DNA from: Castanea sativa
Taxonomy: Eukaryota > Streptophyta > Magnoliopsida > Fagales > Fagaceae
Assembly: GCF_040712315.1 (NCBI RefSeq)
Contig: NC_134013.1
Span: 5,057,001 to 5,121,000 of the forward strand
Reading direction: 5' to 3'
Length of the DNA stretch: 64,000 nt
How positions within the stretch are numbered: the stretch's first letter is position 1; each line of letters begins with the position of its first letter. The notes below the pieces were generated by a model. That model saw nothing but the letters and a program-made list of their open reading frames with translations. It searched no databases and was not told the origin of the DNA. Positions 22,473 through 34,531 of this stretch are shown in pieces. Made by a program: the position numbers and the translations under genes.

Positions 22473-23493
22473 TGATAGGCCAAAAATGTATTGACCCTCT
22501 TGTGATGGATTAAGTTGATTAATTAGCCAAGTTTATTAATTAATCAAATTAGCATGCAAACGCATGGTAGCACAAACAAATCACCAATAAACTAAACTAT
22601 GCAGCGGAAATTAAATGATACGATGATTTGTTTACGAATGGGGAAAACCTACACAGCAAAAACCCCACCGGATGATTATAAGGTCACCACTCCCGAAATT
22701 CCACTATTATCACAACAAGCGGTTACAAGTAAAGGAATTCCAAGTACCTTACCAACCTACAGTTGAATCCTTACCCCAATACCCAATTGGACTTGTTCTG
22801 TAGTGACAATTTCTCCTTTCAATGCACGGCTCCCAAGTACGTGACTAACTAATTGTGCGGATCCCAGTACGCGACTTCAATCACCAACTAGAAAAGATTG
22901 TTGGCTGCAAAGTTTTTCAGTTCATCTTCACAATGAAGAACAAGAAGATGCTTAGTTACAAAACCCTATGGTGCAAAGACAAAGCAGCTTCTTCACAAAG
23001 AGAAGAACTAGGGCAAATTTTGTCTCCGGTCACAAATTGCTTGAACAATGATTTTTCAATACTTGTGCAACTTGTGTACTCTTTGACGGCCCTTAAAATA
23101 ATCCTTTTATATGTCTAGGGTTAGAAGAAAAGAAAGCCCAAAGACACATCCACGGATTGGAATCAAAACAAAATTCAGAATCTGTTTTTCTTAAACCTCG
23201 ACAGATAGAGGTATCGAGATGTTGTCGAGCAGCTGTCGAGCCACGGGATTGGAACAGCTCTTTAAACCTCGACACATGCTAGCTGTCGAGCTTTAATGAA
23301 CTTGCACTTTTCAGCTTGTTTCTTGGACAGACTTGATGACTTCAATACTTGATCTTCTTGATCTTGAAACACAATTTCTTGAAGTATAAAACTCATCCTA
23401 AATCTACCCAATTACAAGTAAAGTGCGTTTTGTCAAAGGATTAGCCAATTACATAAAAGAATGACATATGTTCTAAACACATATGTCCTAACA
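22473..23493 (-). mobile_element. Solo LTR of the nested-element family (1021 bp)
   Basis: Bounded by TGATAGGCC and CCTAACA, with an exact duplication AAATG (22468-22472, 23494-23498). It is homologous to the LTRs at 34532 and 42729. The paralogous site near 30710-30730 is empty. It carries the GTCGAG-rich cluster (about 23195-23295). On the minus strand a TATA-like ACATATAAAAGG lies near 23105. Confidence 0.9.
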
Positions 23494-23606
23494 AAATGAA
23501 TATTTTGGAAATTTGAGATAATTATAATCATGATTCATGAAGCTTCTAGGAAGCTCCACTCCCACCTATACTCCTATGTGCATTGACCATTTTCCCTTAA
23601 TAGATA

Positions 23607-23806
23607 GAGCCCGTTTGGGATGAGCTACAAGTTTCAGCTTATTTGAATTTTTAGCTTCTTTTTTGTACTATTTATGGGTCTTGTTGCAATTTTTAGTACT
23701 ATTCATGAATCCTATTGGACTATTTAGCTAGCTTTTAACCTTATTTTCTACACTTTCAACAAAAAATTTTCAATTTCAACTCTATAAGCTATTCCCAAAT
23801 AGACCC
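23607..23806. mobile_element. Tourist/Harbinger-like MITE
   Basis: A 200-bp insertion with ends GAGCCCGTTTGGGATGAGCT and, reverse-complemented, GGGTCTATTTGGGAATAGCT. It is flanked by a 3-bp TTA-type duplication (left copy ATA). The paralogous flank behind copy 5 has the empty site at 30821, where CTTAATAG runs straight into TTAATATCAC. Confidence 0.8.
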
Positions 23807-23809
23807 TTA

Positions 23810-25920
23810 ATATCACTTTTCAAAGCTTTATTTATCATTTACAAGTCTCATAAATGAAATCACTCTCGAAGTTCTAGAGAATAGAGACAACTCAGACAAG
23901 CCTTGAAGAAGAGATTTCAAATGGTAAGCAAATTAACTTCCACTTCGTCCACCATACTGCCAAAGCTTGGGTTTTTGCTTTCTTCTTTGTTTTTATCCCT
24001 TACAAATCATTGGGTACTAACCTGAGATTCTGATGTCTTCTTCTTTGGTTTTTTTTTTTTTCTCCCTAAAATATTATTTGGTACCAATCTAATGTCAAGT
24101 TTATGTTTGAAATAAGATGAAAAAATTCATTAAAAAAACTCTGTATGTCGGCCAAATCCTTAATTTCGGCCAGTATTCGCCGAAATTCACCGAAATGGTC
24201 GAAACACCCTGAAATTGGCCGAAATTCAATCTGAAGTAAAACAGTAGGTATTTCGGTTCCAGATTACATATCAGTACGAGAAACCATTCCAGCCAAAACG
24301 GAACAGAATCTATAATATTGTTATTAACTATATGATTTATAAGGTTATATTTTATGCATAATTTAAAACTACAAAATCTTTCAATTTAAACCATTTATTG
24401 ATAACATAGCTATTGATATTTAATTTCCTAGAATTTTTGCAAGTACGGAGGATATAAGAAGAAAATGTGATCCAAAGATAAATTTGTCAAAATTCACCTC
24501 CAATAAAAACATATTAAATTTTGTAACCTTAAGCTACAATCAATTTTATAACTAAATTTTATCCTCATTTAAATACAACTCACATAAGTACTTAAGCTAC
24601 AATCAATTTTGTAGCGAAATTTTATCCTTATTTAAATACAACTCACATAAGCACTTGCTTTATTACAAAAACGTTAAGAATTGAACAAAATATTTTAAAC
24701 ATTAGGAACCAATATTAAATTCACCCAAATTAAAAGAGTGTAATTTGCATTTTAGTAAAAAGGGAAAAGAAAAGAAAAGATCTAAAGTCACATACGTTGT
24801 TTTAATCAATACTTAGTTATCAAATAAGGGACTTAATGATAAGGCCAATCAAGTTGCTATATAGATTTGTATTTTATTAAGCATCATTATTATTTTAAAA
24901 ATCAAACAGCTGAACTAAATCATGACTAACAAGCATCATTATTCATGACAAGTATTGGGGAATAGTTTTTCCTTTTGACTGATGATTTTATAATGAGAGA
25001 GTAAATAAATTTCGCTTCTCACTTATGGCTGAAGATTCTATTATGAGGAGTCTGAAGGTGAAGGAGGCACCACACTAGTGTTGAAATTAGAGTGACAGGT
25101 CTGTTGACATCATAACTATGATGACATTGATGCTTTTGAAATGACATTTGAGGCCAATAGAACTCCAATTGACCCGCTTGGCTTCCAAATTTCATTCCCA
25201 TAATATCTTGGACCCGACCATGAATGTTGTCCTATAATAAGCATCTTAATCCAAAAACAGTTTGCACAACAAGTACAGTTAAAGCTATCGACCTTTTTTT
25301 TTTTTTTTGGGTAACTAAAGCTATTGACTTTTGACTCATAAGTGAACTACTCCAACAATTTTCCATTCACATGAGAATTCGAATTCTCTGCCAACGTATT
25401 TGGATTTGTAGATTCAAGTATTCTTTTGTGGTGGATATGATTTTCGTAAAAGGTTAAGAAATAGGCCGAATTCTTATTTCCATATTAAAGGTTTTGTCTT
25501 TCTTATATATCTAGTTGCTTTTATACCATATATGCTAAATGTTTGAACCACTTTGTGGATGCTACAATTTTGATACCATGAGATATTTTCGATAATTTGA
25601 TTCTTGTTTTTGATTGTGACACATATTTTCTTTTCATTTGAATGAATTTTCGTGGAAAGAAACAACATTATCAACACTTAATACAGTATGAAAATTTCTT
25701 TACAGTCAAATATATTCGGGCAAACTTCTGGTCCGACCCATCACATGCACAACGACAGTGAGACTTCCAAATCAAGAAAACTTGGAATAGACTTCTTGTG
25801 TAGAGAAATAGAGACGAGGTCCATTATATATACCCCAAGGGCCAAGGCTTCAATACCCCAAACTGAAACCACATAAGAAAAAGTAAGGTTCTTAAAAAAC
25901 TTCCCAAGTCTCCATATAAC
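23810..25920 (+). repeat. EF-hand unit flanks with an internal deletion junction
   Basis: Paralogous to 30820-31500 up to about 24925. There the distal 3' flank jumps directly to ATTCATGACAAGTATTGGGG, a landmark normally 1 kb or more further upstream of a gene, so about a kilobase was lost. An extra block with GGCCGAAATT words (24147-24310) resembles the ends of the hAT-like MITE at 2197 but lacks clear boundaries. The proximal promoter block of copy 4 occupies 25230-25920. No gene. Confidence 0.65.
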
Positions 25921-26004
25921 ATGGAGCTATGCATGGACCGTGCAATACTTAACCCAACAGTTTATTTTAAGAAGGTGATATTTAACACATACATTAAGAA
26001 TTGA
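25921..26004 (+). pseudogene. EF-hand gene copy 4, start-codon stub only
   Basis: The promoter, TATA box (25824-25832) and leader match the other copies. After about 14 codons (ending NPT) the sequence leaves the gene and joins the distal 3' flank (ACATTAAGAATTGAAATAAA). Both EF hands and the 3' UTR are deleted. The residual frame stops at 26002-26004. There is also a small insertion at the start giving two nearby ATGs. It cannot encode a calcium-binding protein. Confidence 0.85.
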
Positions 26005-26017
26005 AATAAAAACTTTT

Positions 26018-26161
26018 TTTTTAGAGAGTTCTATCTTATAGCGTCCGCTCTTGATGATCAGACCAAGATATCAATCTGTTTTTTGATATAAGCGGAGATT
26101 GAACCCTAAATCTCTTATTTAACTATCTGAGATTTTACCATTTAATCTAACTGGAACCCAC
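26018..26161 (-). mobile_element. tRNA-derived SINE, copy A
   Basis: On the minus strand: box-A-like TTAGATTAAATGGTAAAA, box B GGGTTCAATCTCCGC, a body with GCGGACGCTATAAG, then poly-A (the T run at 26014-26022). Direct repeats AAAAACTTTT (26008-26017) and AAAAAATTTT (26162-26171) flank it. Confidence 0.75.
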
Positions 26162-26171
26162 AAAAAATTTT

Positions 26172-26875
26172 ACATATCAAGAACCAGTATTAAATCCATC
26201 CAAACTTAAAAGGGTGTATTTTGAATTTTTGTTAAAAGGAAAAAGAAAATGAAAAGTTCTAAACTTACATATGTTATTTTAATCAATTTTTAGGTGTCAA
26301 ATATGGGACTCAATGATAAGGCCAATCAATTTGCATGTTCCATTTTATTTTTCTTCTTTTTATATTTTTTGGGTTTTTTTGTACCATCGATATTGTTTTA
26401 AAAATCAAACAGAACCAAATCACTACTGGTTTTGACATATTTTTACCTTTTTTTAATTACAAAAAATAATTTGACTTATTAAAATCAAATAAATAAATAG
26501 AAGCTTACATACATTAGTGCACAAGTCAAGTAACAAAGCCAGTATTGAATTAAAACATTTTAGTCCCACATTAACAACAATTTTACTTTAAATTAGTATT
26601 TCTTCCCCGTTGTCTTTCATTTTTGAGGTGCAAAAACTCATAAATTGAAAATTCATATTATACTTGACAATAAGTGTTTAATTTATAAATCTCTCTCTTA
26701 AATTTAAAACGAAGAAGTATTTATAAAAATCTTTGGCCTAACAACCTAATATGTTCAGTAACATATATTAATTGAAATATTTAGTATTATTTATGTCACA
26801 TACCACCAATTGAACCACATAACCACCACAAATCCGGTAACCAGCTCTTTCCTAGATTATTTGTTTAGCCTAGAT
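26172..26875 (+). repeat. EF-hand unit distal flank
   Basis: TCTAAACTTACATATGTTAT, TTTGAGGTGCAAAAACTCAT and ACCACCAATTGAACCACAT landmarks occur in order. No gene. Confidence 0.7.
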
Positions 26876-26878
26876 TTT

Positions 26879-27052
26879 TTTTTTTTTTTTTTTTTTTAGA
26901 GAGAGAGTTTCAACCTATGGCGTCCGCATCTGATGATAGCTCTTTTTCATCAGATGAAGACATCAATCAGTTTTTGGTGTAGGCGAAAATTGAACCTCAG
27001 ATCTCTTATTCAACCATCATAAACTTTATCAGTTGAGCTAGCTAGAATCCAC
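26879..27052 (-). mobile_element. tRNA-derived SINE, copy B (best preserved)
   Basis: On the minus strand: box A TAGCTCAACTGATAAAG, box B AGGTTCAATTTTCGCC, a body with GCGGACGCCATAGGTTG, then a poly-A tail (T run at about 26876-26898). It is flanked by a long duplication TGTTTAGCCTAGATTTT (from 26862 and from 27053). Head, body, tail and duplication make this a secure SINE. Confidence 0.88.
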
Positions 27053-27281
27053 TGTTTAGCCTAGATTTTAAAACACGGAGCATCATCCATTAATTACAAC
27101 TAAGGTTTATATTATGCTGTGATAGATAATTTGATAAGATTATTATTCTTTCTATATAATGATCATGTATATATGATATTACATGCGAGGTTTATATATA
27201 TTGAACCGCAACAGGAAATTTGATAAGATTGTTATTCTTTCCGCATAATGATCATGTATATTTGATACGACAGTAATGAGC

Positions 27282-27479
27282 TTTTTATAGGTATAATATA
27301 ATTTAAACCTATGATGTCCAATCTATGGTAATTTTTTTTTTTTTTTTTTTTGTATCATCAAACTAAGACACTAATTGGTTTTTAGTATAGATGGGGTTTG
27401 AACTCTAAATTTCTTATTCAACTCTAAATTTCTTATTCAACTATAAGAATCTTTACCAGTTGAGTTAACTGAAACACAC
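27282..27479 (-). mobile_element. tRNA-derived SINE, copy C (diverged)
   Basis: On the minus strand: TTAACTCAACTGGTAAAG (box A) and GAGTTCAAACCCC (box B). An A-run inside the body shows as poly-T at 27331-27351. Imperfect duplications GATACGACAGTAATGAGC and GATAAGACTGAAGCATTT flank it. A 19-bp local duplication (CTCTAAATTTCTTATTCAA type) lies at about 27401-27438. Confidence 0.7.
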
Positions 27480-27823
27480 GATAAGACTGAAGCATTTAAA
27501 ACACTAAAACACTTTCTTGCCGACATGGAAAGCAAGAAAATGGTAAATATGTGTTGTTGGAAGTGGAACATTTTCCAATTTATCTACCTACAAACAATAC
27601 ATCAACACATTTAGATTAATAATAATCTTGTGTCCCTTTATTTTTATATTTCTCCAATCATAAGCTACTATATGTTCTTAATTATTTTACGGTAACCAAA
27701 GTTTTTTAAAAAAAAAAAAATTAGACAGTTGGTATATTATTATTCGTGGAGAATAAAATGACACCAAAAGTGGTAAGAAGGATTTTGTACCATTTTTATA
27801 CCAGATGCCAAGTATCGAGCAAT

Positions 27824-28107
27824 GGTTTTTCAATTGCAAATGATGACCTTAATCATGTGTGAGTAGTATTCGCTTTTTTATTTTGATTTGAGAATTTTAT
27901 TCTAATAAAAGAGTAGGTTTTTCAATTGCAAATGATGACCTTAATCATGTGTGAGTAGTATTCGCTTTTTTATTTTGATTTGAGAATTTTATTCTAATAA
28001 AAAAGTATCGAGCAATGGTTTTTCAATTGCAAATGATGACCTTAATCATGTGTGAGTAGTATTCGCTTTTTTATTTTGATTTGAGAATTTTATTCTAATA
28101 AAAGAGT
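27824..28107. repeat. Tandem repeat, about 92 bp, three copies
   Basis: Copies start at GGTTTTTCAATTGCAAATGA at 27824, 27916 and 28017. The third is preceded by nine extra bases, TCGAGCAAT, that also precede the first. Copies are almost identical. Other units have one copy at this place. Confidence 0.9.
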
Positions 28108-29249
28108 AGCAGACACTAGCGATGAGACTAAGGGGGCAGCACACGTGACACAACCTTGAATGCAATCCAATGAGCATCTTATTAGTATAAAGCTAGTTAG
28201 ATCAAAAGGTAAAGTCTAAAGACTAATAATTTTTGTCACGAAATTTATGGTTCAATGGTATTGTTGGCTTGTAAGGAAAAAAGACAATAAATTTTTACTC
28301 CATACATGAATTACTCTAACGATTTTCCCTTTAATATGGGATTTCTAGGCCAAAACCATAACAATAATAATAATGATGACAACTACTGTACTTATTCATG
28401 ACAAGTATTGGGGAATAGTTTTTACTTTGGACTGATGATCCTATTATGTTAGAGTAAATAAATAGTTTTCACATTTCACTTCTGACAGGATTCTATTTTT
28501 AGGAATTGTGGAGATGAATGAGGCACCCACCTAGTGTTGAAATTAGGATGACAAGTCTATTGACATCATACCTGTGAGGACATTGATGCTTTTGAAAATT
28601 GAAATGACATTTGAGTCTAATAGAACTCCAATTGAGCCACTTGGCTTCCAAATTTCATTCCCATAATTTCTTGAACCCCGACAATGAATGTTGTCTGATA
28701 AGCATCTTAACCTAAAAACAGTTAGCATAAAAGCTATAGCAAAAGCTATCGACTTTTGACACACACATGAACCACTCCAACAATTTTCCATTCAAGTGAG
28801 AATTCGAATTCTCTACCGACGTATTTGGATTCATAGATTCAAATATTCTTTTATTCTGGATATGGTTTCGTAGGAGGTTAAGAAAAAGGCGGAATTCTTA
28901 TTTCCATATTAAAAGTTTCTTCTTTCTTATCTAGTTGCTTTTATACGCCATATATGCTAAATGTTTGGGCAAATTTGCAGATGCTACAATTTTATGCCAT
29001 GAGATATTTTCGGTAATTTGATTCTTGTGTTTGATTGTGACACATGTTTTCTTTTCATTTGAATGAATTTGCATGGATTAATTAAAACAACATTATCAAC
29101 ACTAATTAAATAGAATGAGAATTTCTAACTTTCAAATATATTCGGGCTAGCTTCTGGTCCGACCCATCACATGCACAACGATAGTGACACTTCTTAATCA
29201 AGAAAACTTGGAATAGATTTCGTGTAGAGAAACAGAGACGAGGTTCATC

Positions 29250-29256
29250 ATATATA
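29250..29256 (+). promoter_or_regulatory. TATA box of EF-hand copy 5
   Basis: CATATATACCCC with the conserved leader GGCTTCAATACCCCCAAACT, about 95 bases before the ATG. Confidence 0.65.
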
Positions 29257-29347
29257 CCCCAGGGCTTCAATACCCCCAAACTCAAACCACATAAGAAGGT
29301 TCTTTAAAAACTTGCCTAAGGCTCTCTATTCTCCAAGTCTCCATAAC

Positions 29348-29623
29348 ATGGTCCGTGCAATATCAGTTACTTATAAGCCTCTGCCCCCAACGGAGGATCA
29401 GCTAAGGAACATTTTCAAGAAATACGACACCAATAATGACAATAAGCTCAGCAGGGAAGAGCTGAAGAAAGCCTTTGACTACCTGGGCGCACTTATCCCT
29501 GGCTTTCGTGCAGACCGCGGCCTCCACCATGCAGATGCCAATAAAGACGGATGCGTCAACGAAAGGGAGATGGATGAACTCGTCAAATACGCTGTGCGAA
29601 TCGGATTTACCGTTAAGGCGTAG
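29348..29623 (+). CDS. Small two-EF-hand calcium-binding protein, copy 5
   Basis: 91 residues, single exon, starting at ATG 29348, which aligns with the family start. An in-frame TTG at 29312 lies in the leader and is not needed. Loops DTNNDNKLSREE and DANKDGCVNERE keep all side-chain ligand positions, with Cys at position 7 of loop 2, where most copies have Tyr. The linker LIPGFRADRGLHHAD and the C-terminus RIGFTVKA are typical. The EF core is nearly identical to copy 7. The two differ mainly in the N-terminal 15-18 residues (AISVTYKPLPP here, NPTFNYKPLPP there). Promoter, leader and 3' UTR look intact, so this is a good candidate for an expressed member. Confidence 0.92.
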   Translation: MVRAISVTYKPLPPTEDQLRNIFKKYDTNNDNKLSREELKKAFDYLGALIPGFRADRGLHHADANKDGCVNEREMDELVKYAVRIGFTVKA

Positions 29624-30357
29624 AAATTCTTAATTACGTACTTAACAATAACTTGTCAGACATCATGTACTAATAATATATATGTGTGCTTTGTACTTGC
29701 AAACTTCAGCTTCTTTTATGATGTGGAAGCGAGAAAAAGCTAGACCTTCCGCAATGTTTCCTATACATATTTATATGAGGAGGCAATCGGTTGTGTTGGT
29801 TTCCTGTTTCCTTTCTGGTCCTGCCTGTTTTTCCTTGGCAGCTATGTAATATCCAAGTGGTAATAACAAGGAATATTGTCTGCTCACTATGTTTACGTGG
29901 TGGAAGCAGAATTTATATGGTTCTACTTGAAATCGAATGCACTGGTAGAATCTGTAATAAGTACCATTATCGCTCCCATTACTATAGTATACTCATAATA
30001 GTCAATCCCATGATTACGTTTTGGAGACATTATAGCTTGATTTCTTCCATGTTTTTTCTTGACTCACTCAATACAAAAGCAAATTAACTGAAAAAAGTTT
30101 AAATATAAAATTGGTTGTAGCTTAAGGTTACGATTTCTTTTAAACAAAATTAATATTATTACATATTTTGAAAATATAACCGTTAGATTGTATGTTCTTT
30201 ATACTCTTAATATATATGTCAAATTTTGTGTCAATCAGATATTATTTACCAATGTTATGAATACTGTTTTGGACCTGTTTTGACTTGTCCAATGGAAGGA
30301 AATATTTTGATACCGGCTTATTTCAGCATACCGTTTCAGGGTATTTTAGAGTTGTTT

Positions 30358-30394
<37 letters not shown>

Positions 30395-31669
30395 TTATAT
30401 TCTTATACAACATAAAATTATCAATTCAAAAAAGTGAATTACTAAATATCAAATATTACGAATCATTTAATATTAAACCTTAACATCAATATCACATCCC
30501 AAGATTTATAACAAGCCATTACTTACATAACAGTAATTAATAAAATAACCCCATAAAATAATTAAATAAAATGATATTTTTACTAATTGCTATCAATATA
30601 GTGATTTAAAAGAAAATCTTAATAAAGGGGATTAGATTTTTTATTTTTCAAAAATTCTTATTTGAGTGATTTTGTAAATAAATGAATTTTTTTTCACAAA
30701 ATTTTGTAAATAAATGAATATTTTGGGAATTTGGGATAATTATAATCAAGATTCATGAAGGTTCTAGGAAGCTCCACTCCCACCTACTCCAACATGCATT
30801 GAGCCATTTTCCCTTAATAGTTAATATCACTTTTCAAAACTTTATTTGTCATTTACAATTCTCATAAACGAAATCACTCTCGAAGTTCTAGAGAGTAGAC
30901 ACAACTCTGACAAGCCTCAAAGCAGAGATTTCAAATGGAAAGCAAATTAACTTCCACTTCATCCACCATACTGCCAAAGCTTCGATTTTTGCTTTCTTTT
31001 TCTTCTTTTTCTCTGGTTTTTTTTTTTTTTCTTCCTACAAATCATTTGGTACTGATTTGAGATTTTGATGTCTTCTTCTCTGGGGTTTTTTTTTTTTTTT
31101 TCTCCCTAACATATCATTTGGTACGAATCTGATGTCAAGTTTATGTTTGAAATAAGATGAAAAAATTCATTAAAAAAGAATCTGTATGTTACAAGACTTA
31201 GCTAACACAAATGTTAAGAATTAAAATAAAAGTTTTTAAATGTCAGTAACTAATATTAGATTCACCCAGACGTAACAGGGTGTAATTTACATTTTAGATA
31301 AAAAGAAAAAAGAAAAGAAACGATCTAAAGTCACATGTGTTGTTTTAATCAATATTTAGTTGTCAAATAAGGGACTAAAGGATAAATCTAATCAAGTTGC
31401 ATGTTCCTTTTATTTTTTATATTTTATGAAACATCATTATTATTTTAAAAATCAAGCAGCTGAACCAAATCATGACTGGTTTTGACCATTTCTTTTACCT
31501 TTTTTTTGTAATTAAAAAAAAGGTTACACACATTAGTACATGACTCAAGTAACAAAGCCAGTATTGAATTAAAATATTTTAGTCCGACATAAAAAACTAG
31601 TGTATTAGACTATTATTCAATACCTAAAATTCTTGACAGAGTGGCCAAGAGCGCCTTGAATATCAGTGG
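29624..31669 (+). repeat. EF-hand unit 3' UTR and distal flank (copy 5)
   Basis: Conserved 3' UTR to about 30040, then flank paralogous to that of copy 3. It serves as the empty-site reference for the solo LTR at 22473 and the MITE at 23607. TA/TTTATA repeats lie at 30359-30400. Poly-T tracts lie near 31020 and 31085. Broken at 31669 by a retroelement. No gene. Confidence 0.75.
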
Positions 31670-31832
31670 TAAGAAATTGAATAGTAATTTCTTACAATTA
31701 CTCGATTCTAAACTTAATTTAAACCAAACTTTGAGCAAGTCTAAACTTAGACTAAATGTTTTGATCATGGTTTGCCAACATATACAAATTGAAGTTCTAA
31801 TACATTAGGTCCTAAAGTCTTAAAACCTAACA
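31670..31832 (-). repeat. Truncated 3' LTR of the outer element
   Basis: Corresponds to the first 163 bp of the minus-strand LTR (compare 44639-44798): AAACTTTGAGCAAGTCTAAA, then GTTTTGATCATGGTTTGCC, ending AACCTAACA. Confidence 0.8.
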
Positions 31833-31862
31833 ATCTCCCCTTTTGGCAATCCGTGACAAAAC
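31833..31862 (-). promoter_or_regulatory. Polypurine tract module at the outer 3' LTR
   Basis: On the minus strand TTTTGTCACGGATTGCCAAA runs into AGGGGAGAT next to the LTR. The same module precedes the 3' LTRs at 10919 and 35567. Confidence 0.75.
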
Positions 31863-34397
31863 ACATTACACAAAATAAAATGCTCAAAGTAAAAATAGTC
31901 CAATAACATATTATTGCCCAAATACATCACAAATCCCAATCTCAAACTCCTAACCTAAAAGTTGCAAGAAGAGGTAGAAGATCTTGATCAAAATGTACCT
32001 GGCTTTCTTGAAACACTCAAAAGAACACATCAACGCATGTGTGGAAAGAAAGACATAAAAACAGTAAAACAACAAATATGCAAACTAACTCTCCCTCTAA
32101 GTTAAATATATCAAAAAAAAATTATTTTCTCCCCCTTACAAAATCAATTTCAACTCCCCCTAAACAAAACATTTTTAAAACCTTTTTAAAAGGATTCCCC
32201 CTAAATAAAACATTTTAAAAACCTTTTTTTAAAACAGGGTTCCCACATTTCATCTATTTCTCCCCCTTTTTATCACATATTGACAATGACAACTCAAACA
32301 AAGAGTAAATAGAAAACATAGCAACAAAAGTCAAGAGAAAATAGAAAATAAAGGGAACACAAAACAATTCAACTCTATAGAAAATAAAGACAACTCCCCC
32401 CATGAAGAGCAACAACTCCCCCTATGAACAACAAATGTTAAAAAAGAAAAAAAAAAACTTTTCTCCCCTATAAAAATAGGAAAAACAAAACAGGTTTTGG
32501 GAAAAACAGTTTTAGGGAAAATATAGGAGGTGGGGAAAAGTAAAAACACAAACCAAACTAAAAAAAAATTGAGGTTACACATGAATACAAATATTCTCTC
32601 TTTCAATGAATGCAAACTTGACACTATGTGACCCATTGTTATCCATCATAACTCTTAAGAAAAATATTTTTTGCAATTCACACATAAAAATAGCATATAC
32701 TAAAAAGTACATAACTCAAAAATTAATCAATCAATTTTTAAATCAAGTTGAGTACCCAAATTAGCATAGTGTATGCATGTTATGTGTGAAAACAATGAGA
32801 GATATGACTGCAAAACTGTAAGATGGATACAGAAAACAATGCAATGCATGTGAATCCTGAACATAAATGATGCATGAAAAACAATTTTGGTCAAAAACTT
32901 AGAAACTGAAAAATTTTCAGTTTCGATTGATCGAGCATCGATAGTACATCAATCAAGTCAGGCAAAATCAAGCTTCAAAGACTTGGAAATTTTCGACTAA
33001 TCGAAAATCATACTCGATCAATCAAAATTCTAGAAAACTGAATTTTTGAAAAACTGCAGAAGATTATACAGAAGCTACTCAAACCTAGGAATTTCATGAA
33101 TGAAATGCATGAGAATGAGTTTAAATATTTTTCAAAAACAAGAGTTTTCAACTCGGAACTTGAAAAACAAGATTTTCACACTTTTTACCCCCAAATTTTC
33201 AACCAATGAACATATTTTGTATCAAAATCATAGAATATATAATCTTGGATGGCCAAACCAAATTCACACACAATTTTATGTACTAAGATTAGCAAAGAAT
33301 AACTTGTGAAGTGTGTACAACTAGTAACAGCATGAGAAACATGTGAGGTAATATGTAAATAGTAATCAATCACAATTTCTACATTATTCATCACATAAGT
33401 TTGAAAGTGACTATCACCTAAAGAGTTACATCGTATAACTCCCACATCTCCTAGAAAACAAACTTGCAATCATGTAAATTTTTTTTTTCAGCCTCATAAT
33501 GTACACACCAATTTTATTTCTTTGTGTAATCTTTATTATAGCCACATAATGTACACACCAATTTTATTATTATTCCAAGGCTACATCTTATTTTCTTTTT
33601 GTGCATGTGCTACACTTTCTCAAGTACAAAATCTTACGATAAGCACTAAGGTATTCATGATTGACTAGTACACAGTGGTGAGATAATTATTTATGCATTT
33701 CTCTTAGAATTCTTTAGTGCTTACAATCAAAAGCATGTGACTTCAAAATTAAGATAATGTGATCAAAAACTATAAACAACTCCCACACAACATGCACTAT
33801 ATAGCTAAAACTAGCAAAGTGCAGAAAAAAATAAGTCATCCAAGCTAAACAAGGTACAAAGACATGATATGTAAAGATAATATGGTCAATGTTAACTATA
33901 AATCCAAGATATGTAATACAAAAGAAATAAAAATCTTTTTGGTTTAAAAAAATTTTTATGACCAAAACTAAAATGCACACATTATGCTAAATGATTAAAA
34001 AATGCAAATGCAATGCATGACAGTGCTTAACAAAACTATAGAGGGTACACAAATAAGAAATACCAGTTTCTTAATTAACCCTTGAGTACATGTACTAACC
34101 AGTACATACTCGCACAAAATAAAAAATAGCTTAGCACTTATATAACACATACTATTCAAGTTTCTCCACAATGTCAAACATGTTCTAAATCAAGAGAGAG
34201 AGATATTATAACTCATGTAATCCTAAAAAAAAAATAAAACTAGACACAAAATAAAATTTTTTTGTCTTTTGAAAATTTTCAATATTTTTGGATTTTTTTT
34301 AATAAAAAACAACCTAAAAAACAAAACAACCAAAAACAAAAACAAAACATGTTCACAAACAATTGAAAGAATTAAATCAATGACAAGTAAACAACAC
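31863..34397 (-). other. 3' spacer of the outer element, no gene
   Basis: Long, A-rich on +, without credible coding. CTCCCCC words (GGGGGAG on -) recur at about 32130, 32153, 32196, 32261, 32395 and 32415, like repeated polypurine tracts. TCGA-type palindromes cluster at 32920-33030. It is partly homologous to 7303-9319. The 101-codon minus frame at 32331-32636 is a low-complexity artefact. Confidence 0.65.
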
Positions 34398-34531
34398 TCA
34401 CCTTAGCAAGTCTTTTCTCACCCATATAGCACGAGTCTTCGGCTTTGTAGGTGAAAATCCATGTGAAGCGGAGTGTATTTGAGGGATTACACCAATCTTC
34501 TGAGAAAGCTTGAAATCCTGCAAATTCTTTT
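34398..34531 (-). pseudogene. C-terminal remnant of gag (outer element)
   Basis: On the minus strand the last 44 codons are open. They end in TRAIWVRKDLLR and a stop at 34398-34400, a typical terminal motif of Sirevirus-type gag (compare KRLWMQK at the end of the gag at 4698-7302). The rest was lost or cut off by the nested insertion at 34532. The gag tail is followed directly by 3' spacer rather than pol, as in the element at 4109. Confidence 0.7.

Larger units (their letters stand above)
27480..29347 (+). repeat. EF-hand unit upstream flank (copy 5)
   Basis: A complete flank from the GAAGCATTTAAAACACTAA landmark to the promoter block. It contains a three-copy tandem repeat (27824-28107) and a CACGTG core near 28142, then the landmarks GATGATCCTATTATGTTAGA and CACATGCACAACGATAGTGA. 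No gene. Confidence 0.75.

Noticed and set aside
26879..27052. tRNA gene suggested by box A and box B
   Set aside because: No acceptor stem or cloverleaf. The body, poly-A tail and long target duplication show a SINE.
27824..28107. Possible CRISPR-like array
   Set aside because: Three contiguous 92-bp copies without spacers in a plant genome; ordinary tandem duplication.
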